Shown in pieces: positions 1 through 11,800 of a stretch of 64,000 bases of DNA. Source of the stretch: Coffea arabica. Taxonomy: Eukaryota; Streptophyta; Magnoliopsida; Gentianales; Rubiaceae. The position numbers were made by a program, and so were the translations under genes. Within the stretch, counting starts at the first letter, position 1. Every line of letters begins with the position of its first letter. The notes under the pieces are model-generated. The model was not told the origin of the DNA. It was given only the letters and a program-made list of their open reading frames with translations, and ran no database searches. The stretch covers positions 7,566,501 through 7,630,500 of the forward strand of contig NC_092317.1 of assembly GCF_036785885.1 (NCBI RefSeq). The letters run 5' to 3'.

Positions 1-32
1 TAGTTATGACTGAGACTTTTCTATGTTTACAG

Positions 33-3000
33 GAACATTTGTTAATTGTCTGCGAACTTCTCAAGGCTAATTTGTACGAGTTTCATAAATTTAATAGAGA
101 ATCTGGAGGGGAAGTTTATTTTACTATGCCAAGACTCCAGGTTTGTAGCATCATGATATTTTGAGAGCTTGTGCTTAACATTCAGTTTGTTTGTAACTGA
201 TGTGTTATTGTAAATTAACCTCTGCAGTCAATTACCATCCAGTGTTTAGAGGCACTTCAGTTTTTGCATGGTTTGGGCCTTATACATTGTGACTTGAAGC
301 CTGAGAATATTCTTGTCAAGAGCTACAGTAGATGTGAGGTGAAGGTCATTGATCTGGGAAGCAGTTGTTTTGCAACGGATCATCTTTGTTCCTATGTGCA
401 ATCGAGGTCCTACCGTGCACCTGAGGTCATTTTGGGCCTTCCATATGATAAAAAGATTGATGTCTGGTCTCTTGGTTGCATTTTGGCAGAACTGTGTACT
501 GGAAATGTAAGCATTATATTCACTGTAGCTCCTGTAAATATAAATCTCCTTTTAGTTATATTTAGTAACTAGATGGTAAATATATAGTAAATGTCTGGTA
601 AATATCTAGTAACTAGATGGTCACATTTATCATTTATAAAGCTCCTTTTAATTATGATTGTCAGGTTCTTGCTTGTTAGTTTTTTTAAAGCTGTTATGAA
701 GTGATTCATGAAAGCTGCTAGAAGGTTTGTTAGGTTATTTTTTGTCCTAAAAGTTGTGGGAGGAAAAACTATGTGAAGAACTGAGTCTGAGCGCAATCTC
801 CATGATTAGGACAACGTTACATGTTAGACTGGAACCATATATTTCTGAAAGGAAAAAGCTAGTAGATTTTGCCATCCACATCCAAAAGCTTTTCTAGCCA
901 AACTTTGGCCTCTTGGTAATAGAGGGAATTGGTTATTGAGTCAGAAAATTGAATTTGGAGGATTTTAACATAAGAATGTAAGATGGCCAAAACTTAGGAT
1001 GAGGAACAATACCTGAAAGGTTCTGATGTGGTGGTGGTCGCATTTTCTTTGCCTCCCTCCTTCATGCACGTACATGTCCATGTGTGCATCAATGTGAACT
1101 TAATACTTATAATGTATGTATGCTTGTTGCTGACTTTATAGGTTTTTTAAGTACTACTACTGTTAATTGCACTCGACTGTTGTGTTTTGACAAAATCAAC
1201 ACTAAATCCCTTATGTTAGTAAAGCAGCATGTAGATCCTTCAGTAGCAATCTAAAAATAGAGTTAATAGACTTGCAAAATCATAATAGCTACCTTTTAGG
1301 ACTAAAATGCAGGTACATTAACATATTATAGTGGTGTCTGAGGTTCTTGCAGAAAATTCTCAAGGTACATGATCATTGGAGATTGGTTATGCACATCAGA
1401 AATTATGTTGCCATAACATATCCATATTGTATGAAAACATTGCCTTCATACTGAACATCTAAAGCAAGTATGAAGGGCTGGGACATGAATTTGAGTATTT
1501 AGCTCTGATGAGTGTGAGAAAGAGAATTTTAGGACTAGCGTTTTCTCAGATCTTCCCCTAACTTTTTTTTGTTTATGTCTCTTGGTTAATTTGCATAAAT
1601 ATACTGCTAAAAGCTTGTCATAGATGACTTGAGATCTTATTTTTGTTTAACAATTCTGTGGCTGCCTTATGTTAAAATTTAATTTGCTTGATTATCTTTT
1701 CATCTGACTTGTTTTTTTTGTTTATGTCTCTTGGTTAATTTGCATAAATATACTGCTAAAAGCTTGTCATAGATGACTTGAGATCTTATTTTTGTTTAAC
1801 AATGCTGTGGCTGCCTTATGTTAAAATTTAATTTGCTTGATTATCTTTTCATCTGACTTGTTTTGGTGGAAATCTTTGTGCTCTTAACCATTCTAGTTTG
1901 CCTTGTAGGTCCTCTTTCAAAATGATTCTCCTGCAACTTTACTTGCTCGAGTTATTGGGATTATCGGATCCATTGAACAGGAGATGCTTGCCAAAGGACG
2001 AGATACATACAAATACTTTACAAAAAATCACATGCTTTATGAGCGGAATCAGGTAGTACCTCACATTCAACCCCTCACCACATCTTCACTTGTATGTAGA
2101 GTATACTGGACCAATAATATGTTGGTGCTTTGGATACTGCACCCTCCTCCCCCCCAACCTCCCCAACAAAAAAAGAAAAAAATGAAATGAAAATGTAGAA
2201 AAGCAATTTATCAGAAGTGGTAACTTTTCCTTTTTGATGTTTCTTTCAACGGTTTTGACGGACATGGGATTACACTTACAATTTATATTTACACTTCCCC
2301 TTTCAGAATTCTTCTTCCTTCTTGTAGTGAGTCCATGATATTCATCTCACGTTTAATTTTCCTTTTGCATAATCAAGATCAAATTTTGTTACAACTTCGA
2401 TGGTATTTTTTACCTGGTTTTGTCCATGTCCTTTATTTAAAAAGAAGTTATTATGAATGATCAGGTTTATGATAAATTTTATATGGTGCAACCCCTATTG
2501 CTTCTATGGGACAGGAAGTTCATGATAACTATTCAAGTACATTGCGTTTGAAGTTTTATTTGCATATTTATTATGAACTAACTGTGGCAGGCCTTGAACA
2601 CGTGATAGACCAAAGTAACTGATCGTTTTTCTTTACAGCGTGAAGAGTGATATAAAATTATGAAGATTTTAGATTGAAATCTCATGATTATGAATATTCT
2701 TGGTCCTGTATCCAATTGTTTTCTTCTTAAATGGAGAGAGCTCTTTTTGGGTGGTTATTAGTGGAACTCTCTGTTGTCGTAGATCCTGGTAGCAGGTTAG
2801 AAAAAGCATGCGTAGTCATGTCGATTTTTTTCTTTGTATTTGGTATCCTCTTTTAAGATATGAAGCTGTATCATCCTATTCTTTTCAAGTCCTATACGAG
2901 CATGCATGCCACAGCAGGTCCATTTTTTCCCACCTTCACTCATTCAAATTGCATACTTTTTTCAGGAGACCAACAGACTTGAATACTTGATTCCGAAAAA

Positions 3001-3154
3001 GACATCCTTAAGGCATCGGTTACCAATGGGGGATCAAGGTTTTATTGACTTCGTAGCTCATCTGCTTGAAATAAACCCAAAGAAGCGCCCTTCAGCCGCG
3101 GAGGCTCTAAAACACCCATGGCTATCATACCCTTATGAACCAATATCATCTTGA
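33..3154 (+). CDS. DYRK-family protein kinase, C-terminal part (5' end outside the window)
   Basis: Four in-frame exons are visible: 33-140, 228-506, 1909-2052 and 2966-3154, giving 239 residues and a stop. They encode the catalytic core of a dual-specificity tyrosine-regulated kinase. The catalytic loop reads HCDLKPENI, the metal-binding motif is DLGSS (DLG instead of DFG, usual in this plant group), and the activation segment [15 protein letters not shown] carries the DYRK-type tyrosines. The substrate-lobe signature [12 protein letters not shown] and the C-lobe ending [13 protein letters not shown] follow. As I remember it, the sequence is very close to Arabidopsis AT3G17750 and its paralogues AT1G73450/AT1G73460. 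The N-lobe and the long plant-specific N-terminal region lie left of base 1. It is expected to be a cytosolic or nuclear Ser/Thr kinase that autophosphorylates on tyrosine. Nothing broken is seen; the large intron 3 (2053-2965) and intron 2 (507-1908) have no coding content. Confidence 0.93.
1563..1860. repeat. 149-bp tandem duplication inside a kinase intron
   Basis: Two head-to-tail copies of a 149-bp unit (1563-1711 and 1712-1860) lie in intron 2 of the kinase gene. They differ by one base that I can find (T at 1655, G at 1804). The unit begins with a T8 run and GTTTATGTCTC and ends TCATCTGACTTG. It lies 48 bp upstream of the acceptor of the next exon, so the second copy ends near the branch-point and pyrimidine-tract region. 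The near identity indicates a recent duplication. Confidence 0.95.
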
Positions 3155-4059
3155 ACAAATTGGAAATCATTCGTTGGCCCAATCTGATGAAGCTGTCCAT
3201 CTTCTCAGTTTATGTGCTGTAATGACACGGCGGAAATCCCATTAAATTCCGGATGGATGGATGGGGTCTGTTCCGCGTGCTTGCACAATCGAAAGGTGCG
3301 AAGAGGTAGTATCTGGTTTTCCTTCCCCGGTGTTGAGTTGTATTTGATTTATCTCAACCGAGAATGTAAGATTGGACAGGCCATATGTAACTCTAGGTTT
3401 TGTTTTTCTTATTAATCTTGCTTGGTGGAAGGGAACTCTTCAATCTTGTTGTACATGATGTGTGATAATTTTTTAGGCTATCTAGTAAAAGCTTGTGCAA
3501 TACCTTGCTCTGGCTTTATCCAATTTTGGTTGGCTGGTCTTATTAGAATGAAAGCAGCCTCGGCAAAACTGTCTCCTGACTTTCACTCGGAGTATCTTTT
3601 GGTCGTTTTCAGGTAAATGAGTTATAACGGAATTTCAATGGCCCTATGCCCTCCCCCTCCGAACACTTTTATTTCGCAGGCACTTCCTCCGAATTACAGA
3701 GGACATTAGCTGTTTTAGGTGGCTTAAGTTTGGAGTGTGTCGGAATCATGGAAGGTAAAAATAAGCATGATTATCTGGATATCTATACAATATATAAAGG
3801 GAGAGCGCATCACACAGTGTCTTTTTTTGAAATTTCTAATATATCCTCAATTTCGGGGCCAAATTTGTCTCAATTTATTCCAATAAAATCCATTAAAAAA
3901 ACGTGTTAAAGAGATAATTGTGCAGACACGTTAGAGTATGCCTTGAACCCTAGCAGGTGCAATATGTGCAGCAAAGTTGACGCCAACTTTTGCAACAAAG
4001 ACGGTGCCGATGAAATACAGCACGAAGTAAACATGCCCCAGCAAACATCATGAGAGTAA

Positions 4060-4392
4060 GGGTTAATTCCACTTTGTCCTCCCAAACTTTGGACGATTAC
4101 CCACTTCAGTCCCTAAACTTCAAAATGGGACACTTAAGTCCTTAAAACTTATAAATTAGGACACTTAAATCCTTAAACTTATAAAATGGGACACTTCGAC
4201 CACTAATGGCATTTAGGAAATTTGTTGACAGAATCCTAAATGCCATTAGTGGTCGAAGTGTCCCATTTTATAAGTTTAAGGATTTAAGTGTCCTAATTTA
4301 TAAGTTTTAGGGACTTAAGTGTCCCATTTTGAAGTTTAGGGACTGAAGTGGGTAATCGTCCAAAGTTTGAGGGGACAAAGTGGAGTTAACCC
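4060..4392. mobile_element. Mutator-like foldback MITE with 9-bp target duplication
   Basis: This is a 333-bp near-perfect palindrome. The left arm (4060-about 4213) starts GGGTTAATTCCACTTTG. The right arm (about 4229-4392) ends CAAAGTGGAGTTAACCC, and the two pair along about 150 bp around a short loop near 4214-4228. The element is flanked by identical 9-base direct repeats TGAGAGTAA at 4051-4059 and 4393-4401. A 9-bp duplication with long terminal inverted repeats is the mark of Mutator-like elements. It has no coding capacity, so it must be mobilised in trans. A transcript through it would fold into a long hairpin suitable for siRNA production. Confidence 0.9.
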
Positions 4393-5623
4393 TGAGAGTA
4401 ATTGGTTTGAGCCACCCACCAGGCAACTGCAAGCTGGGTGGGGTATGAGGGACGCCCGAAAGACCAAGTGAGTGAACGTGGAAGTAGGAAGAAAGGAAAA
4501 AAGTTGAATTTGCAGTGGACCACAAAATTAATGGCTGAAAGGCTGGCCTTAGTGATTGGCAATGGACCACAAAATTGGGGGTGGTGGGGGCTTTTCCTTT
4601 TATTCTTCTGTTTGGTTGTTTTCTTGTTTCTCTTTTTTTTTTTTTTATTTCTTGCTTTTCTTTTTCTGTTCACTTTTTCATTGTAAAAAAATGGATGAAG
4701 CAGTAGTATTTTAGACCTTTTCTTCTTTGTATTTGATGGACTTGAAAGGTTTTGTTGCAGCTTGAAAATTACTAACCTCTTAACAGTCAAGTAGTTGGAC
4801 CAACCTCAAGGTGGATTAATAACCCTTAATAGTTTCTTGCCATACTCATAATAAGAGAAGAAATCACCTTTGTGACCTTTCAAGTAAATGAATAAATAAC
4901 AAGATCTATTCATACATAAAAAAATGCCCACAGTCCGGCAGCACCGGCACTGCCCCGCAACTGCCGTCCAAAGTCTAAACCAGTATAATAATAGCTTCAG
5001 GCACGGAAGGTTAGACGACCCCATCAAATCTTTTAAGTATTCAAGAAATCTCTTCGTCATGGAGGTGGCAAACTATGATAGGCCTTTTTCTCCATTTTTT
5101 CTCACCGCAAATTGGTCCTCAGCCACAAAATTGATTGCTGTTATCTTCTTCTCGGTTGTACTAATATCATTTCATTGGACTACAAGACTAGTAGTAGTTT
5201 ATTCTTGTTTACTTTTCAGTTACCTAATTTCTCTAGTCTTATGTGCAAATATCTACCTTCTCTGCTTGGAAGAATGTATATAAAAATCTTGGAGGTTTGT
5301 TGTGAGGAGATGATTAAGTTGGTCGTCTCTTCTCTTCCACGCAGTAATCATAGTGGTAATGATGAAAGAGATCGAGCACAAATGGCAATTAGATTTTTCT
5401 CCAGCCTAAACATTTATACATAATCTCCAGCCTAATGAATTACTGTAGTCAAGCATATAAAAAAGATAAACAAATGTAATCAGACGCAAATTTGGAACCT
5501 GAGATAGAATGCAGCCATGCATATGCCTTGTTTTACTTTTCGTCTGTAGCCATCACAGTAGCTATCATGTCGTCACACGCCAATGCGCGTTTGGACAGCG
5601 GACTTTCCTGCCCCATCCAGTAA

Positions 5624-5631
5624 TATATATA
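5624..5631 (+). promoter_or_regulatory. Probable TATA box of the LOR gene
   Basis: The sequence TATATATA, followed by GGATGCC, lies about 110 bases before the LOR start codon. This would place transcription start near 5655-5660 and leave a leader of about 80 bases. Only the motif and spacing support it. Confidence 0.5.
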
Positions 5632-5741
5632 GGATGCCACACACAATTTCCAAACTACACATCATCCAGCTTGAACCACAAATCTAACACCAATTTCTTT
5701 CTCCGTTCCTAGCTAATCCTGCAATATTCCTTGGATTATTA

Positions 5742-6721
5742 ATGACAAGGGTATACCCAAATGCAACTTCCTTCAAGGAGGTTGATCAGCCAAAACAACC
5801 ATTGGCTATTGATCATGGTGGGAACTTGGATGGGGGGCCAGTGGTTTTGACTGTTTGGAAGAAATCCTTGCTGTTTAATTGCGATGGTTTTACTGTGTTT
5901 GATGCCGAGGGAGATTTGGTCTTTCGGGTGGACAATTACATGTCCGGTGCTAAAGGAGAGATCGTTCTTATGGACGCGTCTGGCAAGTCTCTGCTAACCA
6001 TCCGTCGCAAGGTACTATATATATATATATAGCGTCTCCTTACTGTTTTTGGTTCTGCTAACGTTGTTATATCAAACTTGCTAGTAGTATTTGTTTTGGA
6101 TCAAGAAGTCATACGTCTTGATTCATTTAAATTTTGGAAATCTTGAAATATTATGTGGTGGAGACGTCGTTTACTGCATCCAAACTCACTAGTATAATTC
6201 GATCTCTGCACTCGCTCGCAGTATACGAAAGATTAATCCATATAATCTGCTGTAATTAATCCAATGGTTTTGCACGATTAATGTGGATGCAGAGACTGAG
6301 TATTGCGGATAATTGGTTAGTGTTCGAGGGCGAGGAAGCGGCTAATCCCCGGTTTTCCGTGAGGAAGCAAGTGAATTTCTTGAATTCAAGATCACTAGCT
6401 CAAGTGAGCTGCCTCTCTTGCTGTGACAGTGGATCACCGTCATCGCCCTCCTCCTCCTCTTCTCCTAAGAAGAAGTTAGTGTACGAGATTGAAGGCTCTT
6501 ACAAGCAACGGTGTTGTGTGGTGTATGATGACAAACGGAGGGGAGTGGCGGAGATCAAGCGGAAGGAAGCCGTCGGAGGGCTGGTCTTCGGGTTGGATGT
6601 GTTTCGGCTTATAGTACACGAGCCTGGCAGCAGAATTGAGTCGGCCGTGGCTATGGCCCTTGTTATCGTCCTCGAGCAGATGTTTGGATCTTCCTCCTAC
6701 AGTCCAAGAGCCCTCCATTGA
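5742..6721 (+). CDS. LURP-one-related (LOR) protein
   Basis: Two exons, 5742-6011 and 6293-6721, join in frame (AAG|GTACTA donor, GATGCAG|AGA acceptor) to give 232 residues. The first exon carries the typical LOR start of the fold, with VVLTVWKKSLLFNCDGFTVF and FRVDNY; GEIVLMDASGKSLLTIRRK ends it. The second continues RLSIADNWLVFEG and ends with the usual membrane-helix-like segment around SAVAMALVIVLEQMF. LOR proteins (PF04525) adopt a Tubby-like C-terminal barrel; founding members are tied to basal defence against oomycetes, but the biochemical role is not settled. A serine-rich loop at about residues 135-148 is longer than in most relatives I know. The ATG was chosen because it directly precedes the conserved domain and a good TATA box lies upstream. 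The 281-bp intron position is typical of the family. Confidence 0.9.
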
Positions 6722-8832
6722 TCATTGTTCAGTCGTCGCTGCAGCAGAATATAGGACAGCAACTACAACCTTCGCTGAGTTCGATCGATCGAAAGGATTC
6801 AAGAATTGGAATATTGTTAAATGCTGCATGTGCATTACTTTGGATCTTTGCTTCTACAACGTTAGATTTACAGACTAGCCTTATGTGATAGATGGAAATG
6901 GGCCAGGAACGGTTGTCCTGGCAGTTGACGGCCATGATTTGGCCAAAAAATTTTGTGCGGCTCAGATCATATCTTATAACTCAATTTTCACGCCGTGTGT
7001 GAGACTCACAAAAATTTGTTCTAAAGTTACATCGTATGCAAAAAAAGTTATACCGTGTGTAATCAAAGTTACGCACGGTAAAAAATACACACAACCGACA
7101 GAAACGGTTGCACCTGCATTGCACCTGCAACCGTTTGTGCCCCTTGTCCGTGATAGATGCTCATCTAGGAAAGACCATTTATACATATATTGCATATCCC
7201 CTAATATGTATGTATATCTTGAAGGGAGCTGGTTTTTTCGTTTTATATAAAAGACTAAGCTCTCGAGAGGGGAATGTATACTTATCATTTATCAAAGTCA
7301 TGTAATTAGAATGAGAAATCCGAGATAGTGAAATAATAAATGACGTTTTGATGAATGTTTTGCGTTGTGTGTTTTTGTCTATGGTAGTTAACGAATGGCA
7401 AAATCCGTCATATTTAGTTCACCGTTTGAATTAAGACGAAATTTGATTAATATTCACAAGCTATGGTAACGATTCTAGATCTACACATGACATGAAGTTC
7501 AAAAGAAGGGTTTTGCTTATTACTAAATTAACTCGTCCATTTGCTAGATTGTTCCAATTTTCACTATTTGACAAGTTTGTTGCTTATTAGCAATAATAAT
7601 ATGCAGCATGATATCATGGTCCCATCCAAATGAGTACTATTTTTAGTATCTATCACGTACGCATAAGATTTTTGACTTTTGTGCTTCAATGTTTTTGTGT
7701 CCAAATGACAATTGTATTTCAGCACTAATCACAAAACACCTATCACGTCATTCTTTAATTAATTAACACTCAATTACGTGAGCACTCCAAGGTCAAAATA
7801 ATGCGGCCACTAATGGTTGGTTACTTGCTGCTTCTTGCTTGGATTGATGTTAAGTTTGAGTTAAGATGAAATTGATTAATTCAAAAAGCTATGACGACAT
7901 GTCTAGATTTCCGTCATCTATCTTAAAATTATCTTTGTATAGAGTCCCGTTTGGCAAGTGAGTTTTTTTAGGTGTTTGTTTAAAACTTTACTGTAACTTA
8001 CTGTAAAAGTTTTTAAAAAAATTTTTGAAGTGTGTAAATTTTTGAATATTTTGAAGTGTATAGTTTAAAAACTTTTAAAAGTTTTTTAAGGTTACTATAA
8101 TTAAAAGTTTTAAAAAACTTATAATAACAGACAAACTTGACAGAAAACTTGTCTGCCAAACAAGACCCTAGTTTGCTGTACTACTTCCTACGTATTAGTT
8201 TGACTCTGCTACCTTACAACAAGTTGAAAAATAATTTGTCTAGATTGCTATTTTTTATAGAAAAATTTTCACATTTTTTATAAATATATTTTTCAAAAAT
8301 CTTTTCACGTTACAGACATCAAATTATTATAATAAATTTTCCTCTTGTCTACTTCCAGATCTTTCTGATTTCTAATATTTAATAAGTTTGTTGTCCATAT
8401 GTAATGATAATGCATTCTGACCAATCCAATTAAATATGATGCATGATTTTTGTCTTCACGCTTTGATGTTACTGTTCCTGTTGTAATTCACCGCTAATCA
8501 CAATTGGTTGTTACGTCATATTTCAATCAACTTAATTATGTCAATGCTTCTATGCCAAAATAATAACCAATCACCGTCAATTGCTACTTGTTAATTATTT
8601 TGATATTTTTATTTAACAAAAATATTTAGTCTGATAAATTTGGGAAAATAATTAAGTCAAATACGTCACCAAAAGGAGGAAAACAAAAATACACTAGCAT
8701 TAAAACCGATAACCGCTAAATATGCAAACTCTGAGGAGTTAAATGCAATTATGATAAAATTCCCAAACGGTGCTGTTTTATTAACAGTTGCTTTCCTTCT
8801 GCAGTCTACATGAAACAGAGCTAAGCTAACAC
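6722..8832. other. Intergenic region between LOR and NRDE2 genes
   Basis: This is AT-rich DNA with the LOR 3' UTR at the left and the NRDE2 promoter at the right. It includes a small palindrome near 7102-7136 (AAACGGTTGCA against TGCAACCGTTT) and the MITE-like element at 7941-8169. Open frames here are short and have no domain signature. I see no RNA gene. Confidence 0.6.
7941..8169. mobile_element. MITE-like inverted-repeat element
   Basis: The left end reads AGAGTCCCGTTTGGCAAG and the right end reads CTTGTCTGCCAAACAAGACCCT, so the termini are imperfect inverted repeats of about 18-22 bp. The interior is rich in TTTTAAAAAACTTT-like runs that also pair internally. Ends of this CGTTTGG/CCAAAC kind are common in plant hAT-type MITEs. 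I could not find a convincing target duplication, so the class is only inferred. Confidence 0.55.
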
Positions 8833-11800
8833 ATGGAAAGGGCAGGCGCCGGAACCACCGTTCCCGAAACGACGTCGCTGTTCCCCGTTCGTCCTCAATC
8901 CTCCACCGGCGACGAGGATAACGCTCCGGAATGGCTTCGGAACACCAGCTTCACCACCGACCTCACCGTCATAAACGACGCCGTATCCACCCACTATCAG
9001 CAAGCTCAACTCGAAGAATTATCGTCGGAAGAAGACGAAGAAAGGGCAGAGAAAAGTAAAGAAAAATTGGCGCGTCCACAATATGAGTTGATAGACTCGT
9101 CCGCTTCGGATCGTGGCTCGTACAGTGATGACGAAGAAATGACAGAGAAGAGGAAAAATCGGAAGAGGAAGAAGAAGAAGAGGAGAAGAAGGGAATTATC
9201 TAGTAATGCAGCCTCATTGCATGAATACGGACTCGCATCCTCTTCTTCTTCTTCTCGAAAACCTGATATTCGAGCTTGGGCTTCTTCTACTTCAGATACT
9301 ACTGGTAGTACTAAAGAGTATTACTTTGATTCTAAGGGCGACCGCGATAATTTGGCCTTCGGTTGTATTTACAGGTATTTGCAGAAATAATTAGTTAAAT
9401 TCTACTCTGCTTAAATTCGTGACAAGATTTTGGACAATTTGGATACCTTTTAGTGTTTGGGAATTTAGAAAATCAAGATTGTTAAGCTGTTCCTATAGAT
9501 GAATCAAAAGTAAATTTTATTATGGGAATAGTGATACATTTTCTCTGGATTATCGGAGTAGAGACAGAAGATAGCAAATTTAAGGAGTTTGTAGAAACTG
9601 CTCTTTAGTTTTCAGTTTATTATGTAAACAAAGTTTAAGACTTTTCATGTTAATTGATTGAAACGGGTAATTGCTTGGCGTTTTTTTCAGTTATCGGCAT
9701 ATGCCATAGGCATTTGTATGAAAGAAGCAACTCTTGATTTGTTGACCTACATTAGTTCCTGTAGTTTGTAATTTATGTGCTTCTTTTGTCCATTTTACGT
9801 GATACAGTTAGCCATTCTCAGAAGTCAGTTACTTTTGGAACTGATGTAAGAGTTTGGTTTTTAAAATTTTGCAAGCTGTAAAATGATTGATTTCCAATTT
9901 TTCATCCTAAACTTGCTAGCTTTGGAGCCCTTTTTCTTTCACTGGAATCAGGAATCAATCAACTCCATCAACAACTTTCACCATGTAAATGTATCCAAAT
10001 TGGATAAAATGGGGATGGAGCCAATGACCAACTGCATATTATGGGTTACTTCTCATTGTAATACTATACGCTATATGCAGGATGGATGTGGCTCGCTACA
10101 AGCTCAAAAATTCAAGAAAATTTTCTGATCTTAGCTTCTATAGACGGAGCCAGAAGAGCTCAGTCTTGGATGGAGATGATGATATTGATGGACTGGATGG
10201 TAAACTTAGATTGGAGGGTCGTTATTGGTCAGCAATGTTTGCTGCACTAGAGCGGCATAAGAACTTGAAGCGAATTAGGGTTCTTGCTCCTCAAAAGATC
10301 GTTCCAACTGTAGCTGCTGAATTCATCCCTTTATCGGATGATGGGGGTCCCAATTTCAGATCTTCAGGGGATAAAGTAGTTGAGGAGTCATGGGAAGATG
10401 AGGTTTATCGTAAAACCAAGGAGTTTAACAAGTTGACAAGAGAAAAGCCGCATGATGAGAAAGTTTGGTTAGCTTTTGCTGATTTTCAAGACAAGGTGGC
10501 CAGGATGCAGCCACAGAAGGGTGCTCGTCTGCAGACTCTTGAAAAGAAGATTAGTATACTGGAGAAGGCAACAGAACTAAATCCAGATAACGAAGATTTA
10601 GTTCTTTCTCTTATGAAAGCTTATCAGAGTAGGGATAGCACTGATGTTCTGATTGGTAGATGGGAGAAGATACTTGTGCAGAATTCTGGGAGTCACAGGT
10701 TATGGAAGGAGTTTTTGCAGGTTTTTCAGGGTGAATTCTCTAGATTTAAGATATCTGAGATGAGGAAAATGTATGCCAATGCAGTCCAAGCTCTATCTGG
10801 TGCATGTAGCAAGCAGTATAGGCAGGTTCTCCCTCTCACGTAACTCCTGATACTGAATTTTAATTTCGACATTTGGTCAAACTTTCACGGGATTTATCCC
10901 ATACCTAAACACCTTTGGAATGTGAGATTAGCTATTAATATGTAGCAGAGGATAATTTGTTCAATTTTCTCTTCTTGGCCTTTCTCTAACTGACCTCATA
11001 GTTAAATTCCCCCCCCCCCCCTTCCTTCTGGTTTTTCATTCTGCTTTGAATAAATTGTGTGTAGTTGAACCCTTAATGAGTTGATTATGTTCACTGCAGG
11101 TTCAACGACATACTACTGGACCTTCTTCTGATCCAGAACTTGTTCGTCTAGAACTTGGTTTAGTTGATATATTTCTTAGCCTTTGCCATTTTGAATGGCA
11201 GGCTGGGTACCATGAGTTGGCTACTGCTTTATTTCAGGCAGAGATTGAATATACTTTGTTTTGTCCATCTTTACTTCTTAGTGAGCAAAGTAAGCGAAGA
11301 CTTTTCGAGCATTTTTGGAACAGTAATGGTGCTAGAGTTGGGGAAGATGGTGCTCTAGGCTGGTCAACATGGCTGGGAAAAGAGGAAGAACAGAGGCAGA
11401 AGATTGTTAACGAGGAGCTATCTCATAAAGCTGAAGAGGGTGGTTGGACAGGTTGGTCAGATCCGCCGTCTAAAACCAAGGATATGATGGAAGCTCTGGA
11501 AAATGATAGAGTTAGTGACATGGCTATTGAGGAATCTGGTGATGTCTCTGATGCAAGAGATGATGAGCAGGATGATGATACTGAAGCTTTGTTGAAAAAG
11601 CTTGGCATTGATGCTTCTGCTGATGCAAATAATGAGGTCAAAGACACTAAGACATGGACTAAGTGGTCAGAAGAAGAGTTGGCAAGGGACTCTGATCAGT
11701 GGATGCCTGTTCGCACAAGATCTGGTTGAACAATCTTTCTTTAATATGTGTGTGTGTGTTTGTTTGTTTTTCCTTTTAATGTGAATTTCTTGGTGTTTTA

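Larger units (their letters stand above)
3155..5741. other. Intergenic region between kinase and LOR genes
   Basis: The first roughly 300-450 bases should be the kinase 3' UTR. The rest is AT-rich and holds the foldback element at 4060-4392, short open frames without recognisable domains, and the LOR promoter at the right end. An 87-codon frame at 3646-3909 resembles no family I know and has no supporting signals. No RNA gene was seen. Confidence 0.6.

Noticed and set aside
569-620. Repeated TAGTAACTAGATGGT and TAAATAT(A/C)TAGTAA motifs in a kinase intron
   Set aside because: A short, imperfect AT-rich duplication with no likely function.
3646-3909. 87-codon plus-strand open frame after the kinase gene
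   Set aside because: No family resemblance, no TATA box or codon signal, and it lies in likely UTR or intergenic DNA. Too short to call from openness alone.
4386-4790. 134-codon minus-strand open frame
   Set aside because: It is made of a poly-T/poly-A stretch (Lys/Arg/Asn-rich translation) and runs into the foldback element.
11602-11784. Alternative frame overlapping NRDE2 exon 3
   Set aside because: It is a shadow of the HAT-repeat coding exon; the in-frame exon with DDDTEALLKKLGIDA is clearly the real one.
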